A stretch of 64,000 nt of DNA from JBKHXF01 sp046566145 (lineage in GTDB: Bacteria; Actinomycetota; Nitriliruptoria; Nitriliruptorales; Nitriliruptoraceae). The position numbers and the translations under genes are program-made. Below are positions 24,080 through 33,338 of the stretch, in pieces. The notes beneath the pieces are model-generated. The model saw only the letters and a program-made list of their open reading frames with translations. It was not told where the DNA came from and ran no database searches. The first letter of the stretch is position 1. Each line of letters starts with the position of its first letter. The DNA lies in contig JBKHXF010000007.1 of assembly GCA_046566145.1 (NCBI GenBank), positions 1 through 64,000 of the forward strand, written 5' to 3'.

Positions 24080-24918
24080 GCACGACCACGTACGACCAGG
24101 TGATCGTCGGCACGGACGGGTCGCGAACCGCGTCCGGGGCCGTGGGCGTCGCGGCCAGCGTCGCGGCCCGGCTCGGGGTGCCGCTCGTCGTGGTGACCGC
24201 CTGGCAGCGGGGCCGTGACGACATCCCGACTCCCGAGGAGGCCAGCTTCCCGGGCGGCGGCGCGGACGGGGCCGAGGCCATGTGGGCGAGCAACACGATC
24301 GCCGACGCCGCCGCGATCGGGCGCCGCGCCGGTGTCGAGGACATCGAGCAGCGAACCCCCCAGGGGTCGCCGGCGCAGGCCATGCTCGACCTCTCCGACG
24401 ACCGTCCGGGGGCGCTGGTCGTCGTCGGCACGGTCGGTCTCGGGGACCGCGCCGAGCGGCTCGTGGGCAACGTCCCCCACCAGCTCACGCACCACTGTCG
24501 TCGCGACCTGCTCCTCGTCCACGGCGAGCGCCCGCACGAGGAGGCACCGTGGACCACGGTCGCGCTCGCGACCGACGGCTCCCCCACTGCGGCGCTCGCG
24601 GTCGAGCGTGGTCGACGCTTCGCCGAGGCGGTCTCGGCCGGCGAGCTCTGGCTGCTCGCCGCCGCGAGGGACGAGGCGTCGGGGCAGGAGCTGCTCGACC
24701 GGGCGGTCGCGCAGGACCAGGCGCTGGCCACGGCGCAGCGCCACGTCGCCACCGGCGACCACGCCGGTGACACGCTGGCCCGCGCCGGCAGCACCTTCGA
24801 CCTGCTGGTGCTCGGCAACAAGGGCATGAGCGGTCCCTCACGCCTGCTCGGCTCGGTGGCCAACCGCGTCACCCACGCCGCCACGACCGACCTGCTGCTC
24901 GTCAACACCTCGAGGTGA
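24076..24918 (+). CDS. tandem universal stress protein (two Usp domains) inside the mce operon
   Basis: The 280-residue cytosolic protein holds two UspA domains. Domain 1 (about 1-150) begins YDQVIVGTDGS and ends with VGTVGLGDRAERLVGNVPHQLTHH. Domain 2 (about 155-280) begins TTVALATDGSPTA and carries LVLGNKGMSGPSRLLGSVANRVTH. Both keep a G-x-x-G-type loop associated with ATP-binding Usp proteins. It overlaps the Mce-associated gene by 4 bp (GTGA) and ends four bases before the MceG ATPase gene. A role in regulating the transporter's energy supply is an inference from this tight placement. Confidence 0.9.
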   Translation: MSTTTYDQVIVGTDGSRTASGAVGVAASVAARLGVPLVVVTAWQRGRDDIPTPEEASFPGGGADGAEAMWASNTIADAAAIGRRAGVEDIEQRTPQGSPAQAMLDLSDDRPGALVVVGTVGLGDRAERLVGNVPHQLTHHCRRDLLLVHGERPHEEAPWTTVALATDGSPTAALAVERGRRFAEAVSAGELWLLAAARDEASGQELLDRAVAQDQALATAQRHVATGDHAGDTLARAGSTFDLLVLGNKGMSGPSRLLGSVANRVTHAATTDLLLVNTSR

Positions 24919-24922
24919 GCTG

Positions 24923-25837
24923 ATGCCCGTCTCCTCCATGACCAACTTCGAGCCGACCGGCGCGGGCATCGGCTTCGGCGGCAAGACCCTGCACCACCCG
25001 CCGGCCGACTACGACAAGCACCTCGACCCGGTGTTCCCCGGGAACACCCCGGTGCACGACCCGGTCATCTCGGTGCGGGGCCTCACGAAGTCGTTCGGCT
25101 CGAACACGGTCCTCGAGGACATCACGATCGACTTCCCCCGGGGGGAGATCACGACCGTGCTGGGCCCGTCCGGGACCGGCAAGTCCGTGTTCCTGCGCAA
25201 CCTGATCGGGCTGCTGACCCCCGACCGCGGCGAGATCTGGGTCGAGGGCGACAACATCCCGACGCTCAAGCGCAAGCACCTGCTCGAGGTCCGCAAGAAG
25301 TTCGGGGTGCTGTTCCAGGACGGTGCGCTGTTCGGCTCCATGACCGTCTACGACAACACGGCGTTCCCGCTGCGTGAGCACACGAACAAGACGGAGAAGG
25401 AGATCCGCGGGGTCGTCATGGAGAAGCTCGCCCTCGTCGGCCTCGAGGGTGCGACCGAGAAGTTCCCCGACGAGATCTCGGGCGGCATGCGCAAGCGCGC
25501 CGGCCTGGCGCGGGCGCTCGTGATGGAGCCGAAGATCCTGCTCTTCGACGAGCCGGACTCCGGCCTCGACCCGGTGCGCACCGCCTACCTCAACGACCTC
25601 GCGCGCGACATCGTCGGTACGTCGGACACGACGATCATCATCGTGACCCACCACATCCCCTCGGCCCAGCAGGTCGCGGACTACGTGGGGATGCTGTTCC
25701 GGCGCAACCTCGTCGCCTTCGGCACCGTCGACGACATGTTCAACTCGTGGTACGCGCCGTGCCAGCAGTTCCTCCACGGCATCACCGACGGCCCCATCGG
25801 GATGTCGGAGGAGCGGGACCGGCCCGAGCTGCTCTAG
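24923..25837 (+). CDS. mceG: MceG/MlaF-type ABC ATPase
   Basis: This cytosolic ATPase powers the YrbE permeases. The 304-residue protein has a polar N-terminal extension of about 48 residues, Walker A GPSGTGKS (81-88), the family-type signature SGGMRKR (186-192), Walker B ILLFDEP (205-211) and the D-loop SGLDP. THHIPSAQQVADYVGML holds the switch histidine region. The C-terminus is shorter than that of mycobacterial MceG. In mycobacteria mceG lies far from mce operons; here it closes the operon, so ATPase and substrate-binding parts are made together. A spacer of four bases separates it from the Usp gene. Confidence 0.95.
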   Translation: MPVSSMTNFEPTGAGIGFGGKTLHHPPADYDKHLDPVFPGNTPVHDPVISVRGLTKSFGSNTVLEDITIDFPRGEITTVLGPSGTGKSVFLRNLIGLLTPDRGEIWVEGDNIPTLKRKHLLEVRKKFGVLFQDGALFGSMTVYDNTAFPLREHTNKTEKEIRGVVMEKLALVGLEGATEKFPDEISGGMRKRAGLARALVMEPKILLFDEPDSGLDPVRTAYLNDLARDIVGTSDTTIIIVTHHIPSAQQVADYVGMLFRRNLVAFGTVDDMFNSWYAPCQQFLHGITDGPIGMSEERDRPELL

Positions 25838-25919
25838 GCCCCCGGCCATCCGTCCGGCGGCCTGCGCCGGCGGCGCTCAACCCGACGGCCGTGGGCGGCC
25901 CGTCCGCGGGCTCCGTCGC

Positions 25920-25925
25920 TACGCT
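25920..25925 (+). promoter_or_regulatory. -10 element of clpP
   Basis: TACGCT lies 30 bases before the GTG start. The spacer from mceG (25838-25955) therefore contains an independent promoter. Confidence 0.5.
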
Positions 25926-25955
25926 GCCGACCCCGACGACGACAAGGCGAGGCAC

Positions 25956-26516
25956 GTGGCCGAGATCGAGGAGCTGCTGAAGGGGACGCGGAAGGCGTAC
26001 GACACGCTGTTCGAGAACCGCATCCTGTTCATGAAGGGCCCCCTCGAGGACCAGAGCGCCGACCTGCTGGTCGCCCAGCTGCTCGCCCTCGACGCCGACT
26101 CCGACGAGGACGTGATGCTCTACGTCAACTCGCCGGGCGGCATCATCTCCGGGCTGTTCGCGATCTACGACACCATGCACCTGATGCGGTCGAAGGTGAA
26201 CACCCGCTGCATCGGCATGGCCGCCTCCGCCGCCGCGGTCATCCTCGCGTCCGGGACCGGGACCCGCTCCGCCACCGAGAACGCCCGCATCATGATCCAC
26301 CAGCCCCTGGGTGGCGCCCGCGGCACCGCGAAGGACATCGAGATCCAGGCGAAGAACATCGTGTTCCTCCGCCACCGGCTCAACGAGATCCTCGCCCAGA
26401 AGGCCGGCGGCAAGACCGTCGAGCAGGTCGCGCAGGACACCGACCGCGACTACTGGATGACGGCCGACGACGCGCTGGAGTACGGCCTCATCGACGAGGT
26501 CGTCCGCCCGAGCTGA
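25956..26516 (+). CDS. clpP: ATP-dependent Clp protease proteolytic subunit
   Basis: ClpP forms a barrel-shaped serine protease fed by Clp ATPases. The 186-residue protein is slightly short for the family. The triad is complete: Ser91 in GMAASAAAV, His115 in IMIHQPLGG and Asp165 in DTDRDYWM. YVNSPGG (56-62) provides the oxyanion strand. Actinobacteria usually have clpP1-clpP2 in tandem next to clpX; here a single copy sits between the mce operon and cobU, with no Clp ATPase nearby. It is probably an additional paralogue, whose partner cannot be told from the window. The GTG start follows AAGGCGAGG. Confidence 0.92.
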   Translation: MAEIEELLKGTRKAYDTLFENRILFMKGPLEDQSADLLVAQLLALDADSDEDVMLYVNSPGGIISGLFAIYDTMHLMRSKVNTRCIGMAASAAAVILASGTGTRSATENARIMIHQPLGGARGTAKDIEIQAKNIVFLRHRLNEILAQKAGGKTVEQVAQDTDRDYWMTADDALEYGLIDEVVRPS

Positions 26517-26528
26517 CGTCGAGGCGCG

Positions 26529-27047
26529 TCAGCCCTTCACGGCGACCGGGATGCCCGCGACGACGAGCCGCACGACGTCGCACGCGGCCGCGACCCGCTG
26601 GTTCACGCGGCCCTGGTGGTCGCGGAAGACCCGGCCGAGGTCCGTCGCGGGGTGGACGCCGAGGCCGACCTCGTTCGACACGAGCACGACCTCACCGGCG
26701 CACCCCGACAGGGCGCCGGCGAGCTCGGCGGTGGCGGCGTCGACGTCCTGGCCCCGCTCCATGAGGTTCGACAGCCACAGGGTCAGGCAGTCGACGAGCA
26801 CGGCGCGCCGGTCCCCGGCGTGCTCGGCCAGCACCCCGACGAGGTCGAGGGGCTCCTCGACCAGCAGCCACCCCTCCCCACGGTCGGCCCGGTGGCGCTC
26901 GACGCGCGCGAGCATGTCGGGGTCGGACCCGTCCGGGACGGGCGCGGTCGCCACGTAGACCCGCTCCAGGCCGGACGCCCGGACCGTGGCCTCGGCGAAC
27001 GTCGACTTGCCCGAGCGGGCGCCGCCGAGGACGAGGGTGGTGGGCAT
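26529..27047 (-). CDS. cobU: adenosylcobinamide kinase / adenosylcobinamide-phosphate guanylyltransferase
   Basis: CobU phosphorylates adenosylcobinamide and transfers GMP to it, preparing the nucleotide loop of cobalamin. The 172-residue protein has the P-loop LGGARSGKSTFAE (about 7-19), the VYVATAPV strand, VDCLTLWLSNL and the SNEVGLGVHP motif. Length and motif order are normal for the family. It is transcribed divergently from cobS across about 70 bases, and its end faces clpP with 12 bases between. The ATG has AGGAG nine bases upstream. Confidence 0.95.
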   Translation of the reverse strand: MPTTLVLGGARSGKSTFAEATVRASGLERVYVATAPVPDGSDPDMLARVERHRADRGEGWLLVEEPLDLVGVLAEHAGDRRAVLVDCLTLWLSNLMERGQDVDAATAELAGALSGCAGEVVLVSNEVGLGVHPATDLGRVFRDHQGRVNQRVAAACDVVRLVVAGIPVAVKG

Positions 27048-27077
27048 CGGCCGGGTCTCCTGGGTGGGGCGGTGCGG

Positions 27078-27083
27078 ACGCTA
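27078..27083 (-). promoter_or_regulatory. -10 element of cobU
   Basis: The minus strand reads TAGCGT, 30 bases before the cobU ATG. No cobalamin riboswitch fits in the 71-base cobU-cobS spacer. Confidence 0.5.
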
Positions 27084-27118
27084 CCGCGGGGCCGGCGGCG
27101 CGCCGGCGGTGTGGTTCG

Positions 27119-27946
27119 ATGCCCCCGATGGCGACGCGTGCGGACGACGGACGACGGCCCGGCCCGGACGGGGGCCCGGGCCGGGGCGACGTCGTCTCCC
27201 TCGGTGAGGGGGCCCGGCTGCTCGCCTTCGCGACTGGGTTCCTGACCCGCCTCCCGGTCCCACGGACCGAGGTCCGCGACGGCGACCTGCGACGGGCGTC
27301 GGCGCTGTTCCCGTTCGTCGGTCTCCTCGTCGCCGCGGTCGGCGTGGCGGCGTGGGCGGCCGTGGAGCCGTTCTGGGGCGCCGTGGTCGCCACCGTGGTC
27401 GCGGTGGGCGTCGAGGTGGCCGTCACCGGCGCGTTCCACGAGGACGGCCTCGCCGACGTGTTCGACGGCGTCTGGGGCGGCTGGACGCCGCAGCGCCGCA
27501 TCGAGATCATGCGGGACTCCCGGCTCGGCACCTACGGCACGGCCGCGCTCGTGGGGGCGCTCTCCCTGCGCGTCGCCATGCTCGTGCCGCTCGACCTCGC
27601 GTGGTTCGCGCGGGCCACCGTGCTGGGCCACGTCGTGGGCCGGGCGAGCATCCCCGTGATGGTGCGGCTCCTGCCGGCGGCGAGCGACCAGGGCCACGGT
27701 GCGCGGGTCTCGGAGCCGCTCGGGTGGCTCGGGACGTCCGTGGCCGCGCTGACCACCGCCGGCACGCTGGTGGTGTGCCTCGGCACCCTCGCGTGGGTGC
27801 CGCTGGTCGCAGCCGCCCTCCCGGTCGCGGCCACCCGCCGGCTCTACCGCCGGCGGCTCGACGGCCTGACCGGCGACTGCCTCGGCGCCACGGTGGCGCT
27901 GGTCCAGCTCGCGGTGATCGCCGCGGTGACGCTCGTCGCGAGCTGA
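27119..27946 (+). CDS. cobS: adenosylcobinamide-GDP ribazoletransferase (cobalamin synthase)
   Basis: CobS is the membrane enzyme that joins adenosylcobinamide-GDP to alpha-ribazole, the last assembly step of cobalamin. The 275-residue protein has six or seven membrane helices and the acidic catalytic motif HEDGLADVFDGVWGG, then RRIEIMRDSRLGTYG. LTRLPVP near the N-terminus is also typical. Two ATG codons (27119 and 27128) are possible starts and neither has a clear ribosome-binding site. It pairs with the divergent cobU, and the product would feed the adenosylcobalamin pool together with the PduO enzyme. Confidence 0.94.
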   Translation: MPPMATRADDGRRPGPDGGPGRGDVVSLGEGARLLAFATGFLTRLPVPRTEVRDGDLRRASALFPFVGLLVAAVGVAAWAAVEPFWGAVVATVVAVGVEVAVTGAFHEDGLADVFDGVWGGWTPQRRIEIMRDSRLGTYGTAALVGALSLRVAMLVPLDLAWFARATVLGHVVGRASIPVMVRLLPAASDQGHGARVSEPLGWLGTSVAALTTAGTLVVCLGTLAWVPLVAAALPVAATRRLYRRRLDGLTGDCLGATVALVQLAVIAAVTLVAS

Positions 27947-27992
27947 GCCGACCCCCGAGCGGACCCCCGGAGTCCCGCGTCCGCGTGGCCGG

Positions 27993-27998
27993 TACCCT
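27993..27998 (+). promoter_or_regulatory. candidate -10 element of typA
   Basis: TACCCT lies 85 bases before the typA start, giving a leader of nearly 80 bases. No -35 is evident. Confidence 0.35.
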
Positions 27999-28082
27999 CG
28001 ACGGTCACGCGCGCCGGTGCCGCCGGCGCGCGTTCGCACGCGGCCCGTCCGCCGCGCTCCCTGCCACCTCGAGGCCCGCTCC

Positions 28083-29939
<1,857 letters not shown>

Positions 29940-29967
29940 CCCCCGCGGGGCCCACGCGCCGGCGGCG

Positions 29968-30387
29968 TCAGTCCGACCACGGGCCGACGCCGCGGACGTC
30001 GGTCGGGGTGATGGCGGTCGTGAACCCCGCCGGCGGCGCGTCCATCGGCGGGAACCGGGTCCCGGGCCCGACGTAGCGCTGCGCGAGCCGGTGCAGCAGC
30101 TCCGGCGCGCCACCCTCGGTGACCTCGGCCGTCCCACGGACGACCACGTACCAGGCCATCCCGACGGGGTTGCTCCGGCTCGACGTGAAGCTGACCGTGC
30201 AACGCGGGTCGCGGCGCAGGTTCGCGAGCTTGCGCTGCTCGAACAGCGTCGCGAACACCAGCCGGCCCGCGTCGTCGACGTCGAACCACGCCACCGTCAC
30301 CTGCGGGCTGCCGTCCGCGTCGACGGTGGCGAGGTGCCCCACGGGCGCCTCGTCGAGCAGGAACCTGACGACGGTCTCCGGCAGCAC
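29968..30387 (-). CDS. pyridoxamine-phosphate-oxidase-fold protein, possibly F420- or flavin-binding
   Basis: The 139-residue split-barrel protein has the PPOX opening PVGHLATVDADGSPQVTVAWFDVDD, the strand RLVFATLFEQRKLANLRRDPRCTVSF and a VVRGTAEVTEGG segment. Small single-domain PPOX proteins of actinobacteria often use F420 and reduce quinones or biliverdin, but flavin-using and cofactor-free members look similar, so the cofactor is not settled. The ATG follows GAGGAGG. It is encoded 43 bases after the NYN-LOTUS gene on the same strand and is probably co-transcribed. Confidence 0.82.
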   Translation of the reverse strand: MLPETVVRFLLDEAPVGHLATVDADGSPQVTVAWFDVDDAGRLVFATLFEQRKLANLRRDPRCTVSFTSSRSNPVGMAWYVVVRGTAEVTEGGAPELLHRLAQRYVGPGTRFPPMDAPPAGFTTAITPTDVRGVGPWSD

Positions 30388-30430
30388 GTCGCACCTCCTC
30401 GGTCAGCGGCGGTCGGCGTCCGGCGCTCGG

Positions 30431-31549
30431 TCAGTCGGCCTTGCCGACGGGCGCACCCTCGACGTAGAGGTAGTACTCCTGGTCCTCCTCCTCCCAGTCC
30501 ATCTCGACCACGTTCTTGGTGACCGCGGCCTTGCAGAACTGGAGGAACCCGGAGTACCCGAAGTCCTTCTCGGAGAAGTTCTCGTCACGCTTGCGGAGCT
30601 GGTCCTTCAGCCCCGACAGCGGCGGGTCGCCACCGAGCTCGTGCATGAGCTCCGTGACGGTCGTGCGCAGCAGGTCGAACGCGGCGTCCTCGTCCTTCGC
30701 CTTGGCGGGGAAGTCGACCTCGGGGTCGCCCGGCGCGGAACCGTCCGTCAGCGTGATCAGCCCCTCGGTCTCGAGGTGCTGGACGAACTCGCGGAAGGCG
30801 CGGAACCCGTAGTCCTGCTCGGAGAACGTCGGGTCCTTGCGCAGCAGCGCCCGCTTGAGGTTCGACGCCTGGACGGCGCCGGCGGCGGACGACTGCAGCC
30901 CGGCGAGCGTGGAGGTCACGAGCCGCTTCACGGTCTCCAGGTCCTCCTTCTGGCTCGACGCCTTCTTCGGGCTCGGCTGCTCGCCCTTCGGCTGCGACGA
31001 CGCGGCGGCGGTCTTCTTCTTGCGGCCCCCGCCCCCCGAGCTCTTGGCGGACTGCTTGGTCTGCGCCCGCACCGCCTCGAGGCGGTCGTAGAAGATGAAC
31101 TCGTCGCACGCCGGCGGCAGCATCTTCGAGGTCGAGCCCTTGAGCCCGACGCCGATGACGCGCTTGTCCAGCTCGCGCAGCTTGGACACCAGCGGCGTGA
31201 AGTCGGAGTCGCCGGAGACGATGACGAAGGTCGAGACGAAGTCGCGCGTGAGCGCGAGCTCCATGGCGTCGACGGCCATCTGGATGTCGGCCGCGTTCTT
31301 GCGCACGGAGTCCGAGCGCTGCGGGATCTCCATCAGCTCGATGTTGGCGTCGACGAGGCCGCGGCGGTGCTCGGAGAAGAGGTTCCAGTCCGCGTACGCG
31401 CGTCGGGTGATGAGACGCCCGCGCTCGGCGAGGGCGTCGAGCAGGGGCTCCGCGAGGAACCGGTACCCGATGTCACGCGCGCCGATGGCGACGTTCTCGA
31501 AGTCGATGTAGAGCGCGAGGCGCTCTTCGGTCTGTTCGTAGGTAGGCAT
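30431..31549 (-). CDS. NYN-domain putative ribonuclease with two OST-HTH/LOTUS domains
   Basis: The 372-residue protein joins an N-terminal NYN (PIN-like) nuclease domain to a basic linker (about 150-210, Lys/Ser/Gly-rich) and two C-terminal winged-helix OST-HTH/LOTUS domains (about 213-280 and 298-362). The acidic residues for metal-dependent RNA cleavage are kept: Asp16 and Asn19 in LYIDFEN, Asp88 and Asp94 in NAADIQMAVD, Asp114 and Asp116 in SGDSDF. LOTUS domains bind RNA, notably G-rich forms, in eukaryotic germ-line proteins such as MARF1, which has the same NYN-LOTUS layout. The message looks leaderless. The target RNA is unknown. Confidence 0.88.
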   Translation of the reverse strand: MPTYEQTEERLALYIDFENVAIGARDIGYRFLAEPLLDALAERGRLITRRAYADWNLFSEHRRGLVDANIELMEIPQRSDSVRKNAADIQMAVDAMELALTRDFVSTFVIVSGDSDFTPLVSKLRELDKRVIGVGLKGSTSKMLPPACDEFIFYDRLEAVRAQTKQSAKSSGGGGRKKKTAAASSQPKGEQPSPKKASSQKEDLETVKRLVTSTLAGLQSSAAGAVQASNLKRALLRKDPTFSEQDYGFRAFREFVQHLETEGLITLTDGSAPGDPEVDFPAKAKDEDAAFDLLRTTVTELMHELGGDPPLSGLKDQLRKRDENFSEKDFGYSGFLQFCKAAVTKNVVEMDWEEEDQEYYLYVEGAPVGKAD

Positions 31550-31556
31550 GGGCGCG

Positions 31557-31562
31557 AGCGTA
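31557..31562 (-). promoter_or_regulatory. -10 element giving a leaderless NYN-LOTUS message
   Basis: The minus strand reads TACGCT, seven bases, then ATG. No ribosome-binding site exists between, which supports a leaderless transcript and fixes the start codon. Confidence 0.6.
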
Positions 31563-31622
31563 GTGGGCCGGCGCGACCGTCCGTGACGTTCGTCCCCGGC
31601 GCGCCGGGCCCCGGTGCCGCGG

Positions 31623-32273
31623 TCAGGCCGCGTCGGCCGTGAGGTCGACGCCGAGGAACGCCGACAGGGCGGCGGCGGTGGCGGCGTCGTCGCCCGTGTG
31701 GTGGACGCCGAACATGCCCAGCGAGGTCGCCACCTCGACGTTGCGGGGCAGGTCGTCGACGAACGCGCAGCCCTCCGGCGGCACGCCGAGCCGCTCGGCC
31801 GCGAGGTGGAAGATCGCCGGGTCGGGCTTGCGCACCCCGACCTCGGCGGAGATCACGACCTCGTCGCAGACCTCCGCGAGCAGGTCGCGCGGGTACGCGT
31901 CGGTGCCCCAGGAGTTCGACAGCAGCCCCGTGCGCACGCCGCCGGCGCGGGCCCGGCGCAGCATCTCCCAGACGCCACCCGCGGGCACCATCCCGTGGAA
32001 CAGCGAGGCGACCAGGCCCTCCTCGGGGATGGCGCCGCCGACCTCTCGGAGCCGGTCCGCGAGCCCGGCCTCGAACGTCGCCAGGTCGAGCTCGCCGCGC
32101 TCGAGGCGCTCGATGTCGCCGGCGCCGGTGCCCGGCTCGTAGGCCGACTGCAGGGTCCGGAAGACCGTGCCCTTCTCGAGGCCCATCCGCCGCTCGACGT
32201 CACGCCAGACGGGCCCGAGCGGTGGGGTGAGGACCCCGCCGTAGTCGACCAGGAGCCCGCGGGAGGCCGTCAC
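31623..32273 (-). CDS. HAD-superfamily hydrolase, coupled to an APH-type kinase
   Basis: The 216-residue haloacid-dehalogenase-like phosphatase has motif I in LLVDYGGVLTPP (nucleophile Asp10), motif II Ser in LSNSWGTD, motif III Lys in RKPDPAIF and motif IV FVDDLPRNVE. The DxGGVL form of motif I matches the HAD domain type found at the N-terminus of soluble epoxide hydrolases and of animal ACAD10. Its GTG start overlaps the stop of the APH-type kinase gene by 4 bp, so the two are made together. The substrate is unknown. Confidence 0.85.
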   Translation of the reverse strand: MTASRGLLVDYGGVLTPPLGPVWRDVERRMGLEKGTVFRTLQSAYEPGTGAGDIERLERGELDLATFEAGLADRLREVGGAIPEEGLVASLFHGMVPAGGVWEMLRRARAGGVRTGLLSNSWGTDAYPRDLLAEVCDEVVISAEVGVRKPDPAIFHLAAERLGVPPEGCAFVDDLPRNVEVATSLGMFGVHHTGDDAATAAALSAFLGVDLTADAA

Positions 32274-33298
32274 CGGCCGGCCCGCCCGGCGGCCTCGTGG
32301 GCACGCTCGGCCAGGGCGTGGACGGTGTCGCCGAAGCGCTGCACCCCCTCGTCCACGTGTTCGTACGCGCCGGCCGTGAACCGCTGGTAGACGCCCTCGA
32401 GGATGATGGCGAGCTTCCAGAACCCGAAGGCGACGTAGAAGTCGAGCTGCGAGAGGTCGCGACCGGACGCCTGCGCGTACCGCTCCGTGAGCTCGGCCCG
32501 GGTCGGGAACCCGTCGACGGAGGTCGGGGACGCGCCGAGCGGGTTGAGCTCGTCCTCCCCCGGCTCGGTCCAGTAGACCTGCAGCAGGCCGACGTCGGCG
32601 AGGGGGTCTCCGAGCGTGCACAGCTCCCAGTCGAGCACGGCGAGGACGTCGCCCCGGGGGGACACCATGAGGTTGTCGAGGCGGTAGTCCCCGTGGACGA
32701 TGCTCGCCGGCCCCTGCGCCGGGACGTCGGCAGCCAGCCGGGCGTGGACCTCGTGCAGCAGCGGCAGCTCGCGGGTCGAGCCCTTCTCGAGCTGGCCCTT
32801 CCAGCGCTTGAGCTGGCGCTCGATGTAGCCGTCGCGCCGCGCGAGGTCGCCGAGCCCGACCTCGTCCGGGTCGACGGCGTGCAGGCGCACGAGCGTGTCC
32901 ACGAGGTCCTGACCGGCACGGACCCGCGCCGCCGGGTCCAGGTCGCGCGCCGCGTCCTCGGGGGTCCGCACCACGAGCCCGTCGACGTGCCGCATGACGT
33001 AGAACGGCGCGCCCGTGACGGCCGGGTCGGTCTCGACGCCGACCTGCTCGGGCACCGGCACGTCGGACCCGGCCAGCGCCGCCATGATGCGGTGCTCACG
33101 CGCCACGTCGTGGGCGGACTCGAGCACCGAGTGCAACGGCGGTCGACGCAGCACGAACCGGCGTCCCTCGGCGTCACGGACGCGGTAGGTCAGGTTCGAC
33201 CGACCGCCCGCGATCACGTCGAAGGCCAGCGGGGGCGCCACCTCCGTCCGGTCGGTCAACCAGTCGGTGACGGCCTCGACGTCGATGCCCTCGGCCAC
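32270..33298 (-). CDS. APH-family phosphotransferase of the ACAD10/11-associated type
   Basis: The 342-residue kinase-like protein has the Gly-rich loop region GGRSNLTYRVRD, the Lys-equivalent strand FVLRRPP, the catalytic loop IVHGDYRLDNLMVS and the metal-binding block VLDWELCTLGDPLADVG. These match kinases linked to acyl-CoA dehydrogenases (animal ACAD10/11, bacterial LvaA-type), where phosphorylation of 4-hydroxyacyl-CoA prepares elimination. GTG at 33298 is chosen because a -10 element (33328-33333) and GAGGGAG lie just upstream; a longer reading frame would start beyond that promoter. It overlaps the HAD gene by 4 bp. Confidence 0.87.
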   Translation of the reverse strand: MAEGIDVEAVTDWLTDRTEVAPPLAFDVIAGGRSNLTYRVRDAEGRRFVLRRPPLHSVLESAHDVAREHRIMAALAGSDVPVPEQVGVETDPAVTGAPFYVMRHVDGLVVRTPEDAARDLDPAARVRAGQDLVDTLVRLHAVDPDEVGLGDLARRDGYIERQLKRWKGQLEKGSTRELPLLHEVHARLAADVPAQGPASIVHGDYRLDNLMVSPRGDVLAVLDWELCTLGDPLADVGLLQVYWTEPGEDELNPLGASPTSVDGFPTRAELTERYAQASGRDLSQLDFYVAFGFWKLAIILEGVYQRFTAGAYEHVDEGVQRFGDTVHALAERAHEAAGRAGR

Positions 33299-33327
33299 CC
33301 GCGCTGCTCCCTCGTCGGCGGGCGCCG

Positions 33328-33333
33328 ACCGTA
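33328..33333 (-). promoter_or_regulatory. -10 element of the APH-HAD operon
   Basis: The minus strand reads TACGGT within GCGCTACGGTCGG, 29 bases before the chosen GTG. It separates this operon from the upstream pilin gene. Confidence 0.5.
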
Positions 33334-33338
33334 GCGCG

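Noticed and set aside
26226..26300. ClpP homologue possibly inactive because the Ser neighbourhood (AASAAA) differs from the usual AASMG
   Set aside because: Ser91, His115 and Asp165 all align with the catalytic triad, so activity is expected.
26956..27128. Cobalamin riboswitch near cobU/cobS or before pduO
   Set aside because: The spacers are 71 and about 150 bases and already hold promoters. No B12-box-like sequence was seen.
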